64,000 nucleotides of DNA from Rhizobacter sp. Root1238 (GCF_001425825.1 NZ_LMDM01000001.1:132204-196203); one strand, 5' to 3'; shown: positions 43,443-52,299, numbered from the stretch's first letter. Numbers and translations are program-made. The notes: a model not told the origin generated them from the sequence alone.

Positions 43443-45455
43443 ATGCCACGACCGCAGATCCTGCGCTACACCGACTGGCTGGCCCGCGAGCGCGGCCTGC
43501 GCTTCGATGCGACGACACACGCCGGCTACGACGCGCTGTGGCGCTGGTCGGTCAGCGACCTCGATGCGTTCTGGCGCTCGATCTGGGATTTCTACGGACT
43601 GCAGTCGCCGACCCCGTTCGCGCAGGTGCTGGCCGACGAGCGCATGCCCGGCGCGCGCTGGTTCGACGGCGCGCAGCTGAACTACGCGCAGCAGGTGTTC
43701 CGCCATGCCGATGCGGCCCATGCGGCCGGCCACCCGGCGGTGGTGTTCCAGGACGAGCGGCTGCGCGACTGCGCGAGCCTGCTCGAATGGAGCTGGCCGA
43801 AGCTGCGCCGGCAGGTCGCCTCGCTGGCGGCGCACTACCGGCGGCTCGGCGTGGTGCGCGGCGACCGCGTCTGCGCCTTCATGCCGAACACGCCGCAGAC
43901 GCTGGTGGCCTTCCTCGCGACCGCGAGCCTCGGCGCGGTCTGGTCGGTCTGCTCGCCCGACATGGGGCCGGTCGCGGTGCTCGACCGCTTCCGCCAGATC
44001 GAGCCGACGCTGCTGGTCGGCTGCGACGGCTATGTGCACGGTGGCAGCACGCACGACCGGCTCGCGCTGCTGAAGGGCCTGGTCGGCGAGCTGCCGACGC
44101 TGAAGCAGGTGCTGCTGTGGCGCAACCTCGGCGCTACGCTGCCGGCCGGCTGGCTCGACTTCGACGGGCTGCTGTGCGACGACCGGCCGCTGCAGGTCGA
44201 CCCGCTGCCGTTCGACCACCCGCTGTGGATCGTCTATTCGAGCGGCACGACCGGGCTGCCGAAGCCGATCGTGCACGGCCATGGCGGCGTCGTGCTGGAG
44301 CACCTGAAGTTCATGGGGCTGCACAACGACCTCGGCCCGAGCGCCGAGGGCGGCGACCGCTTCCACTGGTACAGCGCAACCGGCTGGATCATGTGGAACT
44401 GCCAGATCGCCGGGCTGCTGAACGGCACGACGATCTGCCTGTACGACGGCAGCCCGTCCGGGCGCAGCGGCCAGCCGGAATGGAGCACGCTGTGGCGTTT
44501 CGTCGCCGACTCCGGCAGCACCTTCTTCGGCGCCGGCGCGGCGTTCTTCGCGAGTTGCATGAAGGCCGGCCTGGAGCCGGCGCGGATGCCGGGCCTGGCG
44601 CGGTTGCGCGCGCTCGGCAGCACCGGTTCGCCGCTGTCGGCCGACGTGTACCGCTGGGCGGCGCAGCACCTGCCACGCGTCGACGACCGCCCGATGTGGC
44701 TGACCTCGCTGTCGGGCGGCACCGATTTCGCCGGGGGCTTCGTGGCCGGGTTGCCGACGCTGCCGGTGGTCGAGGGCGAGATGCAGTGCCGCTGCCTGGG
44801 GGCGGCAGTCGAGGCCTGGAGCGAGCCCGATCCGGCGACCGGCCGCGGGCAGGCGCTGGTCGACGAGGTGGGCGAGCTGGTGTGCACGCGGCCGATGCCG
44901 TCGATGCCGCTGTACTTCTGGGGCGATGCCGACGGCCAGCGTTATCGCGAGAGCTACTTCGACATGTACCCCGGAGTCTGGCGCCACGGCGACTGGCTTC
45001 GCATCACGCCGCGTGGCGGTGCGGTGATCTACGGCCGCAGCGATGCGACGATCAACCGCCACGGCATCCGCATGGGCACGGCCGAGCTGTACCGCGCGGT
45101 CGAGGCGCTGCCCGAGGTGCTCGACAGCCTGGTCGTCGACCTGGAGTACCTGGGCCGCGAGAGCTGGATGCCGCTGTTCGTCGTGCTGCGCGAGGGCCGC
45201 GTGCTCGACGATGCGCTGGTCGCGCGGCTGAAGCAGGAGATCCGCGGTGCGCTGTCGGCGCGGCATGTGCCGAACGAGATCTTCCAGGTCGACGCGATCC
45301 CGCGCACGCTGTCGGGCAAGAAGATGGAGCTGCCGGTCAAGAAGCTGCTGATGGGCACGCCGGCCGAGCAGGTGTTCAAGCTCGATGCGATGGCGAATGC
45401 GGGGAGCGTCGGCTGGTTCGCCGAGTTCGCACGAAGACGCTTGAGCGGGGACTAG
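43443..45455 (+). CDS. Acetoacetyl-CoA synthetase
   Basis: A 670-residue adenylate-forming ligase converting acetoacetate, ATP and CoA to acetoacetyl-CoA. The N-terminal WSVSDLDAFWRSIWDFYG cap, the phosphate loop IVYSSGTTGLPKPIVHGHGG (near residue 263), YSATGWIMWN, the GGTDFAGGF segment and the C-terminal PRTLSGKKMELPVKKLL lysine loop all match the acetoacetate-CoA ligase branch rather than acetyl-CoA synthetase. In Burkholderiales this enzyme links ketone-body/polyhydroxybutyrate breakdown to central metabolism. It is bracketed by repeat copies C and D, one of each orientation. Confidence 0.9.
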   Translation: MPRPQILRYTDWLARERGLRFDATTHAGYDALWRWSVSDLDAFWRSIWDFYGLQSPTPFAQVLADERMPGARWFDGAQLNYAQQVFRHADAAHAAGHPAVVFQDERLRDCASLLEWSWPKLRRQVASLAAHYRRLGVVRGDRVCAFMPNTPQTLVAFLATASLGAVWSVCSPDMGPVAVLDRFRQIEPTLLVGCDGYVHGGSTHDRLALLKGLVGELPTLKQVLLWRNLGATLPAGWLDFDGLLCDDRPLQVDPLPFDHPLWIVYSSGTTGLPKPIVHGHGGVVLEHLKFMGLHNDLGPSAEGGDRFHWYSATGWIMWNCQIAGLLNGTTICLYDGSPSGRSGQPEWSTLWRFVADSGSTFFGAGAAFFASCMKAGLEPARMPGLARLRALGSTGSPLSADVYRWAAQHLPRVDDRPMWLTSLSGGTDFAGGFVAGLPTLPVVEGEMQCRCLGAAVEAWSEPDPATGRGQALVDEVGELVCTRPMPSMPLYFWGDADGQRYRESYFDMYPGVWRHGDWLRITPRGGAVIYGRSDATINRHGIRMGTAELYRAVEALPEVLDSLVVDLEYLGRESWMPLFVVLREGRVLDDALVARLKQEIRGALSARHVPNEIFQVDAIPRTLSGKKMELPVKKLLMGTPAEQVFKLDAMANAGSVGWFAEFARRRLSGD

Positions 45456-45459
45456 CTCG

Positions 45460-45537
45460 CGGGCCGAGCGCCGGGCCGCCCCAAGCCGGCCCGCATCCCC
45501 TCGGGGGATCGGTCGACGTACCCGTCGACCGAGGGGC
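45460..45537. repeat. Three-hairpin intergenic repeat, copy D
   Basis: Opposite orientation to copy C. It begins four bases after the acetoacetyl-CoA synthetase stop and ends two bases before the stop of the convergent flavin reductase gene, filling the whole gap exactly as copy B does. The first stem is CGGTCGAC/GTCGACCG, with a C-G pair where copy B has T-A. Stems two and three are identical to copy B. Confidence 0.9.
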
Positions 45538-45539
45538 TG

Positions 45540-46049
45540 TCATAACGGCAGTTCAGTGAAGTAGCGCCCGCCGTGGTAGATCAACGGCTGTGCGCCTTCG
45601 CGCCGCTCGCAGCGCTCGACCTCGCCGACGAAGATCACGTGGTCGCCCTCTTCGTACTGGCTGCGGTTGAAGCACTCGAACACCGCCGCGACCCCTTCGA
45701 GCACCGGCGCACCGCCGACGCCTTCGCGAAAGCGCAGCCCGGCGAAGCGGTCCACGTCCTTCGACGCGAAACGCTCGGCCAGCGGGCGCTGGTCGGCGGC
45801 GAGGATGTTGATCGCGTAGTGCGAGCCGCGCGTGAACGCCGGCATCGAGCCGGCGCGCCGCGACAGGCTCCACAGCACCAGCGGCGGCGACAGCGACACC
45901 GAATTGAACGAATTGGCGGTCAGGCCGACCGGGTTGCCGTGCAGGTCGAGCGCGGTGACGATCGTGACGCCGGTGGCGAACATCCCGAGCGCAACGCGGA
46001 ACTCCTGGGCCGAGAAACTGGGTGCCATGGGGCGCAGCATTGCATTCAT
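45540..46049 (-). CDS. Flavin reductase family protein (HpaC-like)
   Basis: A 169-residue FMN-binding split-barrel protein. The signature runs FRVALGMFATGVTIVTALD, then PVGLTANSFNSVSLSPPLVLWSLS and HYAINILAADQ, with HVIFVGEVERCE near the end, as in small flavin reductases that supply FMNH2 to a monooxygenase. No partner oxygenase is adjacent. Several in-frame ATGs exist (46049, 46040, 46027); 46049 is used but not certain. Confidence 0.85.
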   Translation of the reverse strand: MNAMLRPMAPSFSAQEFRVALGMFATGVTIVTALDLHGNPVGLTANSFNSVSLSPPLVLWSLSRRAGSMPAFTRGSHYAINILAADQRPLAERFASKDVDRFAGLRFREGVGGAPVLEGVAAVFECFNRSQYEEGDHVIFVGEVERCERREGAQPLIYHGGRYFTELPL

Positions 46050-46127
46050 GCCGGGATTGTGGAGGGCGGCAGCAGGTGCCGCCAACTCCCATTTGAGGGG
46101 GTCTGGCAGCTTCTACACTCGTGCAGC

Positions 46128-46990
46128 ATGACACGATTCTCGATGATTCCAGCGGCGCTGCTGGTCGCTTTCGCGTCAGCGGCGCAGGCCGCGTCGCCCT
46201 GCCCCGAACTGGCACGCCGGCTGCCGAACCTGGGCCTCGCGCTGTGCGAACGCGCCGCGCTGAAGCCCTCCGGCGCCGCGTCGGTGAAGGGCGTGGCGCT
46301 GTACCAGCGCGACGTGCCGGCCCCGCAGCCGCTGCTGCTGCCCGACGACAAGCCGCCGCCGCCGCCGGCGCCGCGCCGCGCCGCGTGCTGGTGCTGGGCG
46401 GCATCCATGGCGACGAGCTGTCGTCGAGCGCGCTCGCGTTCCACTGGATCGCGCAGGCCGGCGACACCGGCGCCGGCCTGGACTGGCGCTTCGTGCCGGT
46501 GCTGAACCCCGACGGCCTGCTGCTGGCGCGGCCGACGCGCACCAATGCGCACGGCGTCGACCTGAACCGCAACTTCCCGACGCCGCACTGGGACCGCGAC
46601 GCGCCGGTCTACTGGGTCAAGCGCACGAAGAAGGACCCGCGCCGCTGGCCCGGCCCGAGCGCGCTGTCGGAGCCGGAGAGCCGCTTCGTGACCGACACGA
46701 TCGAGACCTGGAAGCCGGACGTGATCGTCACCGTGCACGCGCCCTACGGCGTGCTCGACTTCGACGGCCCGAGCGTGCCGCCGCAGCGGCTCGGCCGCCT
46801 CTACCTCGACCGCGTCGGCATCTTCCCCGGCTCGCTCGGCCACTACGGCGGCGTGCACAAGGGCGTGCCGGTGGTGACGATCGAGCTGCCGAGCGCGATC
46901 CGTACGCCGACCGATGCCGAGATGCGGCAGATGTGGATCGACCTGCTGCGCTGGCTGGACGAGCGCCTCGCGCTGCGGGAACATCGCTGA
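46128..46990 (+). pseudogene. M14-family periplasmic murein-peptide amidase, frameshifted
   Basis: A zinc carboxypeptidase/amidase of the M14 (MpaA-like) family broken by one frameshift. The N-terminal frame (46128 on) gives a Sec signal ending AQAA and about 80 residues up to PAPRR. The rest of the enzyme continues in another frame from VLVLGGIHGDE (zinc ligands H and E) through NAHGVDLNRNFP, VTVHAPYG (third ligand) and VVTIELPSAIRTP (catalytic Glu). The break falls on three GCGCC units (46368-46385); removing one unit restores an uninterrupted protein of about 285 residues. It may be phase-variable, decayed, or an assembly error. It precedes a DinB gene, and an AmpG-type permease lies 2 kb away. 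Confidence 0.8.
46368..46385 (+). repeat. Pentanucleotide tract (GCGCC)3 at the frameshift point
   Basis: Three tandem GCGCC units plus GCG, directly preceded by a run of GCC triplets (about 46352-46367). A gain of one five-base unit shifts the frame by exactly the amount seen in the M14 amidase gene. Both tracts are prone to slipped-strand replication. Confidence 0.85.
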
Positions 46991-47009
46991 CCCACGACGG
47001 AGCGCCGCC

Positions 47010-47597
47010 ATGACATCGCTTGCCCGCCACCTGTATGCCGGCGCCCACAACAACGCCTGGGCCAACCACCGGCTGCTGCAGGCCTGCGGGCGGCTGACGC
47101 AGGATGAATTCATCGCGCCGCGCACCGGCTTCTTCCCGTCGATCCGCGCGACGCTGAACCACAACCTGACGGTCGACGACTACTACCTCGATGCGATCGA
47201 GCGCAGCCTGCGCGGCGACGCGCCGCACCCCGACCCGGGCTCGTTCTTCGACCCCGAGGAACCGTGCGCGACCTGTGCCGACCTGGCGGCGGCCCAGCAG
47301 CGCATGGACCAGCGCCTGCTCACCGTCGCCCACGCGCTGCTCGCCGACGTCGCGTTGCTGGAGCGCGTGATCGAGGTGCCGCGCACGCAGCGCATCGACC
47401 GCGAGCCGCTGCACCGCCTGCTGGCCCACCTCTACCAGCACCAGGTGCACCACCGCGGCCAGGCGCATTCGATGCTGTCGGGCACGTCGGTGGCACCGCC
47501 GCAGCTCGACGAGTTCTTCTGCGTCAACGACCTGGAGCGGCGCGAGGACGATTTCCGCGCGCTGGGCGTGACGGAAGCCGCGATCTGGAACGGCTGA
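47010..47597 (+). CDS. DinB-family protein
   Basis: A 195-residue four-helix-bundle protein of the DinB/YfiT superfamily, which includes metal-dependent thiol transferases. It starts with ARHLYAGAHNNAWANHRLL and has the expected histidine triad: one in LNHNLTVDDYY (about residue 50) and two in YQHQVHHRGQAH near 148-155. The substrate is unknown. It starts 19 bases after the frameshifted amidase gene and may be co-transcribed with it. Confidence 0.85.
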   Translation: MTSLARHLYAGAHNNAWANHRLLQACGRLTQDEFIAPRTGFFPSIRATLNHNLTVDDYYLDAIERSLRGDAPHPDPGSFFDPEEPCATCADLAAAQQRMDQRLLTVAHALLADVALLERVIEVPRTQRIDREPLHRLLAHLYQHQVHHRGQAHSMLSGTSVAPPQLDEFFCVNDLERREDDFRALGVTEAAIWNG

Positions 47598-47600
47598 CGC

Positions 47601-47628
47601 GGAATAGCCTTCGCCCGCCCTGCGTAAA
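47601..47628 (+). promoter_or_regulatory. Candidate ECF-type promoter of the sigma factor gene
   Basis: GGAATA at 47601-47606 and CGTAAA at 47623-47628 are spaced by 16 bases, in the style of ECF promoters. They lie immediately before the sigma gene, as expected for autoregulation. Transcription would begin at about the GTG start codon itself (47635), giving a leaderless message. This is a pattern match only. Confidence 0.4.
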
Positions 47629-47634
47629 CCTCAG

Positions 47635-48168
47635 GTGAGCGTCCCCACCAGCTTTCGCCAGCAACTCCTCGGCACGATCCCGCGGCTGCGCCGCTATGCG
47701 CGCTCGCTGGTGATCGACGCCGCCGCGGCAGACGACCTGGTGCAGACCGCGCTGGAGCGCGCGCTGTCGCACTGGCACCAGTTCGACCAGCAGCGCGACA
47801 TCCTGGTCTGGGTGATCAGCATCGCGCACAACGCCCACATGGACACGCTGCGCCGCGGCGGGCGGCTGGCCATCGTCGACCCGCACGAGCTGCAGGTCGA
47901 ACAGGACCTGCGCGGCAGCGACCCCGGGGCCGATGTCGGGCTGCGCATGGACCTGGTCGCCGCGCTGCGGCGGCTGCCGGTCGAGCAGCGCGAGCCGCTG
48001 CTGCTGGTGTCGGTCGAGGAGCTGTCGTACGCCGAATGCGCCGAGGTGCTGCGCATCCCGATCGGCACCGTGATGTCGCGCATCTCGCGCGGGCGGGCCG
48101 CGCTGCGCGCGCTGCTCGACGGCCATGCGCCGACACCGGCGGTGCAGACGCTGCGGCGCGTGGTCTGA
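47635..48168 (+). CDS. ECF-type RNA polymerase sigma factor
   Basis: A 177-residue group IV sigma factor. Region 2 (about 12-78) reads IPRLRRYARSLVIDAAAADD then LVQTALERALSHWHQFD. Region 4 (about 115-165) has LPVEQREPLLLVSVEELSYAECAEVL followed by the recognition helix IPIGTVMSRISRGRAAL. The start is GTG at 47635, with no Shine-Dalgarno ahead of it. An anti-sigma gene follows 18 bases later. The signal is unknown, but the neighbouring AmpG-type and M48 genes suggest envelope stress. Confidence 0.88.
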   Translation: MSVPTSFRQQLLGTIPRLRRYARSLVIDAAAADDLVQTALERALSHWHQFDQQRDILVWVISIAHNAHMDTLRRGGRLAIVDPHELQVEQDLRGSDPGADVGLRMDLVAALRRLPVEQREPLLLVSVEELSYAECAEVLRIPIGTVMSRISRGRAALRALLDGHAPTPAVQTLRRVV

Positions 48169-48186
48169 ACGAGACCCCTGAACTGG

Positions 48187-49074
48187 ATGTCGACGATGGC
48201 TGCCCCTCCCTTCCCCACCCCCGACGAACGCGACGACGCGCTGAGCGCGTGGCTCGACGGCGAACTGCCGACCGAACGCCGCGCCCAGGTCGATGCCTGG
48301 CTGCAGGCGAACCCCGAAGAGGCCGCCCGCGTGCGGCTGTGGGCCGCCGACCGCGATGCGCTGCGCGCGCGGCTGGCCTCCGCGGCGAGCGAGCCGGTGC
48401 CCGACCGGCTGCAGCAGCTCGTGCTGCAGCATGCGCCCGAGGCGGCGACGCCGTGGTGGCGGGGCCGCGGGCAGTGGGCCGCCGCGCTCGCGGTGTTCGC
48501 GCTCGGCGGGTTGATCGGCGCCGGCGCGATGTGGCGGGTGCAGCCGGCGCGCATGGGTGCGACCCAGGCCCAGGCGCCGGCCGGCAGCTGGGTGCAGCGC
48601 GCAGCGCTTGCGCACAGCGTCTACGTGCCCGAGCAGCGCCACCCGGTCGAGGTCGCGGTCGCCGGCAAGACCGCCGAAGAGAGCCGCGCGCAGGAAGAGC
48701 ACCTGTCGCGCTGGCTGACGCGGCGCCTGAACGTGCCGGTCAAGCTGTTCGACCTGCGCGAGCAGGGGTATGAGCTGGTCGGCGGGCGGCTGCTGCCCGA
48801 CGGCAACGGGGCCGGCCCCGGTGCGCAGCTGATGTACCAGGCCGCCGGCGGCACCGCCCGCGTGACCGTCTACCTGCGCAAGCCCGACGAGGCCGCGCCG
48901 GCGGCATTCCGCTTCGAACGCGACGGCGACGTGAACCTCTTCTACTGGGTCGAGGCCGGCACTGGCTATGCGCTGGCCGGCAGCCTGCCGCGCGAGCAGC
49001 TGCTGGCGCTGGCCGAGGCGATCTACCGGCAGCAACCGGCCGCCACGCCATCGGCCCCGTCGACGCCGAAGTAG
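48187..49074 (+). CDS. Membrane anti-sigma factor
   Basis: A 295-residue protein that should hold the ECF sigma factor at the membrane. The N-terminal DDALSAWLDGELPTERRAQV motif is the sigma-binding anti-sigma helix; it lacks the zinc HxxxCxxC of the ZAS class. One membrane helix follows (about 98-118, WAAALAVFALGGLIGAGAMW). The periplasmic part (about 120-295) contains the GYELVGGRLLPDGNG strand typical of ChrR-independent, RseA/RsiW-like sensors of Burkholderiales. It is the second gene of the sigma operon. Confidence 0.85.
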   Translation: MSTMAAPPFPTPDERDDALSAWLDGELPTERRAQVDAWLQANPEEAARVRLWAADRDALRARLASAASEPVPDRLQQLVLQHAPEAATPWWRGRGQWAAALAVFALGGLIGAGAMWRVQPARMGATQAQAPAGSWVQRAALAHSVYVPEQRHPVEVAVAGKTAEESRAQEEHLSRWLTRRLNVPVKLFDLREQGYELVGGRLLPDGNGAGPGAQLMYQAAGGTARVTVYLRKPDEAAPAAFRFERDGDVNLFYWVEAGTGYALAGSLPREQLLALAEAIYRQQPAATPSAPSTPK

Positions 49075-49112
49075 CCGCCGGGCCCGTCGCCCACCGTCTC
49101 TAGAATCGGCGC

Positions 49113-50708
49113 ATGACCGATTCCGCCTCGGCGCCGCCCGCGCTGTCCTCCTCCCGCGCGGCCGTCGGATTCCGGCTGCTGGTGGTGAGCCTGCTCGGCT
49201 TCGCATCCGGGCTGCCGCTCGCGCTGACCGGCCAGGCGATGCAGGCCTGGCTCAGCGTCGAAGGCATCGACATGGCGACCATCGGCTTCCTGAGCCTGGT
49301 CGGCCTGCCCTACACCTTCAAGTTCCTGTGGGCGCCGCTGATGGACCGCTTCGAGCTGCCGTGGCTCGGCCGGCGCCGCGGCTGGCTGGTGCTGACGCAG
49401 CTCGCATTGGCCGGAGCGCTGCTGCTGATGAGCGCCACCTCGCCCGGCAGCGCGACGCGCAGCTTCGCGCTGCTGGCGGTGCTGGTCGCGTTCGTCTCGG
49501 CGTCGCAGGACGTGGTGGTCGATGCCTACCGCACCGACCTGCTGCCGGCGCGCGAGCGCGGGCTCGGCTCGTCGCTGTACGTGCTGGGCTACCGGCTCGC
49601 GATGATCCTGTCGGGCGGCGTCGCGCTGATCTGGGTCGATCCGACACAGGGTGGCGGCTGGTCGTGGCCCGACGTCTACCGCGTGATGGCCGGGCTGATG
49701 GTCGGCGCGGCGGTGCTGTCGGCGGTTGCGCTGCCCCGCTTGCCGGTGGCGCTGCGGCCGTCGTCGGTCGCGCGCCAGGATGTGCTCGGCTTCGTCGCGG
49801 TGCTGGCCGCGGTCGCGGCAGGCTTCATGCTGAGCGAGCGCTTCGGGCCGCCGATCGCCGCGGCGGTGCTGTCGCCGTGGTGGGCCGGCAGCAGCCTGCC
49901 GGCCGCGCTGCAGCAACGCTGGACCGAACTGCTCGCGCTGCTGCTGGGCATCGCGTTCACGCTGCCGCTGGCCGCGTGGGCGGCGCGCGCGGCGCGCTTC
50001 GAGACGCTGCTCGGCGGGCTGCGCAGCTACTTCTCGCAACCGGGCGCCGGCGCCTTCCTGGCGTTCATCGTGCTCTACAAGCTGGGCGACGCGTTCGCCG
50101 GCTCGCTGATGACGCCGTTCCTGCTGAAGGCGATGCAGTTCGGCCCGGCCGAGGTCGGCGTCGCGAACAAGCTGATCGGGCTGTGGCTGACCATCGGCGG
50201 CGCGCTGCTCGGCGGCGCGCTGATGCTGAAGCTCGGCCTGTGGCGCGCGCTGCTGCTGTTCGGCGTGCTGCAGATGCTGAGCAACCTCGGCTTCTGGTGG
50301 CTCGCCGGCCATGGCCACGGGCTGCTGCCGGGCGTCACGATCCCGGCCTTCGACTGGACGGTGGTCTGGCTGAAGCAGGCGACGCCGGTCGACGGCGGGC
50401 TGCTGATGGTGATCGCGCTGGAGAACATCACCGGCGGCATGGGCACGACCGCGTTCGTCGCGTTCCTGATGAGCCTGTGCAACCAGCGCTTCACCGCGAC
50501 GCAGTACGCGCTGCTGAGCGCGTTCGCGTCGGTCGGCCGCGTCTGGGTCGGGCCGGTGGCCGGCGTCACCGCCGAGACCATCGGCTGGCCGAGCTTCTTC
50601 GTGCTGTCGACGGTGCTGGCGCTGCCGGCGTTGCTGATGCTCATCTGGCTGCGCGCGCCGGTGCAGGCGCTCGAGGTCGATCCGACAGCGATTCCGGTCG
50701 ACGATTGA
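49113..50708 (+). CDS. ampG: AmpG-type muropeptide MFS transporter
   Basis: A 531-residue inner-membrane permease of the AmpG branch of the major facilitator superfamily, importing GlcNAc-anhMurNAc peptides for cell-wall recycling. Characteristic segments are GFASGLPLALTGQAMQAWL, LPYTFKFLWAPLMDRF, SQDVVVDAYRTDLL and the late ENITGGMGTTAFVAFLMSLC. About 12-14 helices are visible. It lies between the sigma/anti-sigma pair and an M48 protease. The nearby M14 murein amidase gene fits the same recycling theme. Confidence 0.88.
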   Translation: MTDSASAPPALSSSRAAVGFRLLVVSLLGFASGLPLALTGQAMQAWLSVEGIDMATIGFLSLVGLPYTFKFLWAPLMDRFELPWLGRRRGWLVLTQLALAGALLLMSATSPGSATRSFALLAVLVAFVSASQDVVVDAYRTDLLPARERGLGSSLYVLGYRLAMILSGGVALIWVDPTQGGGWSWPDVYRVMAGLMVGAAVLSAVALPRLPVALRPSSVARQDVLGFVAVLAAVAAGFMLSERFGPPIAAAVLSPWWAGSSLPAALQQRWTELLALLLGIAFTLPLAAWAARAARFETLLGGLRSYFSQPGAGAFLAFIVLYKLGDAFAGSLMTPFLLKAMQFGPAEVGVANKLIGLWLTIGGALLGGALMLKLGLWRALLLFGVLQMLSNLGFWWLAGHGHGLLPGVTIPAFDWTVVWLKQATPVDGGLLMVIALENITGGMGTTAFVAFLMSLCNQRFTATQYALLSAFASVGRVWVGPVAGVTAETIGWPSFFVLSTVLALPALLMLIWLRAPVQALEVDPTAIPVDD

Positions 50709-50748
50709 TGCGTCGGAACCGGGCCTCCCATTTGCCATCTGAGTTGCC

Positions 50749-51639
50749 ATGAACCACGACGCCAATCTCCCCTCGATCACCTGCGGCTGCGCCTTCCATG
50801 CGCGCCGCCGCTTCGCGATGACGCTGGCCGCCGCCGCCGGCGCATCGCTCGCGGTGCCGGCCTGGGCGCGCGAAGGCGTCGACGTCGGCGGCGAGTCGCG
50901 CTTCACGAAGCTGGTGTCGGCCGACCAGATCGAGCAGGCCGCCGCGCAGCAGTACGCGCAGATGAAGCAGCAGGCCTCGCAACAGCGCGCGCTGGGTCCC
51001 GACAGCCACCCGCAGGTGGTGCGGCTGCGCGCCATTTCGCAGCGCATCATCCCGTTCAGCTCGGAGTGGAACGAACGCGCGAGCCGCTGGAAGTGGGAGG
51101 TCAACCTGATCGGCTCGAAGCAGATCAATGCGTTCTGCATGCCCGGCGGCAAGATCGCGTTCTACACCGGCATCCTCGAGCAGCTGCAGCTGACCGACGA
51201 CGAAGTCGCGATGGTGATGGGCCACGAGGTCGCGCATGCGCTGCGCGAGCATGCGCGCGAACGCATGGGCAAGAACCTGGCGACGCAGGGCGCGATCGGG
51301 CTCGGCGCCGCGATCCTCGGGCTGGGCAGCATCGGCCGCTCGGTGGCCGACATGGGCGGCCAGCTGCTGACGCTGAAGTTCGGCCGCGAGGACGAATCCG
51401 AGGCCGACCTGGTCGGCATGGAGCTGGCCGCGCGCGCCGGCTACGACCCGCGCGCCGGCGTCAGCCTGTGGAACAAGATGGCGCAGGCCAGCAAGGGCGC
51501 GCCGCCGCAGTTCCTGTCGACCCACCCGTCCGGGCCGACGCGCATCCGCGACATCGAGGCGAACCTGCCGCGGGTCGAGGGCCTGTATGCGAGGGCGGCC
51601 AAGCCTGCACAACGCTTCGAGCCGCCGGCGAAGAAGTAG
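50749..51639 (+). CDS. Periplasmic M48-family metalloprotease
   Basis: A 296-residue zinc protease of the BepA/LoiP-like M48 group, probably acting on misfolded outer-membrane proteins. The N-terminal HARRRFAMTLAAAAGASLAV segment ending PAWA looks like a twin-arginine signal. The zinc motif HEVAH is at H159-E160-H163, the third ligand lies in the EDESEADLVG helix (near 217), and the STHPSGPTRI segment is the expected substrate-site loop. It follows the AmpG-type gene by 40 bases on the same strand, so may be co-transcribed. Confidence 0.88.
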   Translation: MNHDANLPSITCGCAFHARRRFAMTLAAAAGASLAVPAWAREGVDVGGESRFTKLVSADQIEQAAAQQYAQMKQQASQQRALGPDSHPQVVRLRAISQRIIPFSSEWNERASRWKWEVNLIGSKQINAFCMPGGKIAFYTGILEQLQLTDDEVAMVMGHEVAHALREHARERMGKNLATQGAIGLGAAILGLGSIGRSVADMGGQLLTLKFGREDESEADLVGMELAARAGYDPRAGVSLWNKMAQASKGAPPQFLSTHPSGPTRIRDIEANLPRVEGLYARAAKPAQRFEPPAKK

Positions 51640-51651
51640 CCCGGGTCCGGG

Positions 51652-52299
51652 CTACCAGCGCGCAGGCAAGGGCCGCTTCAGCACGATCTGCGTGCGGCTG
51701 ACGGCGATGTGGCCGCCGGCATCCAGGTCCTTCAGCAGGCGGCTGACCATCTCGCGCGAGCAGCCGACGCGGCTCGCGATCTCCTGGTGCGTGAGCCGTT
51801 CGCGGATCACCCGCGTGCCGTCGGGCTCGGTCACCGCGAGGTCGGTCAGCAGTTGCGCGACGCGGCCGTACACGTCGAGCAGGGCCAGGCTGCGCGCGCT
51901 GTGCGTCGCCAGGCGGGCGCGGTGGATCACGCGCGAGATCAGCTCGAACGCGAACTCCGGCCGCTCGGCGATGTGCTGGCGCAGCGTGTGCCGCGTGACC
52001 ACCGAGCAGACCGTGGGTTCGAGCGTGATGATCGAGGCCGAGCGCGGCCCGCCGTCGAGCGACATCTCGCCCAGGTACTCGCCCGGGCCGTAGACGCCGT
52101 AGACGATCTCGCGGTCGCGGTCGTCCATCGAGAACGCCTTGACGCGGCCCGACAGCAGGATGAACAAGGTGTCGCCGTGATCGCCTTCCTGGATCAGCAG
52201 CACGCCCTTGCGGTAGCGGCGTTGTTCGCCCCGGGCCGAGAGCAGGCCCAGGGATTCGGACAGCACGGGAGCGGATGCTGGGCCGGTGGCGGCGTCCAT
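51652..52299 (-). CDS. Crp/Fnr-family transcriptional regulator
   Basis: A 215-residue regulator with an N-terminal cyclic-nucleotide-binding fold (about 15-130, phosphate cassette region YLGEMSLDGGPRSASI) and a C-terminal winged helix (about 150-210, LTHQEIASRVGCSREMVSRL). It lacks the N-terminal cysteine cluster of oxygen-sensing Fnr, so it is closer to Crp-type proteins. The ligand is unknown. It is convergent with the M48 gene and followed upstream by a LuxR-type gene on the same strand. Confidence 0.88.
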   Translation of the reverse strand: MDAATGPASAPVLSESLGLLSARGEQRRYRKGVLLIQEGDHGDTLFILLSGRVKAFSMDDRDREIVYGVYGPGEYLGEMSLDGGPRSASIITLEPTVCSVVTRHTLRQHIAERPEFAFELISRVIHRARLATHSARSLALLDVYGRVAQLLTDLAVTEPDGTRVIRERLTHQEIASRVGCSREMVSRLLKDLDAGGHIAVSRTQIVLKRPLPARW

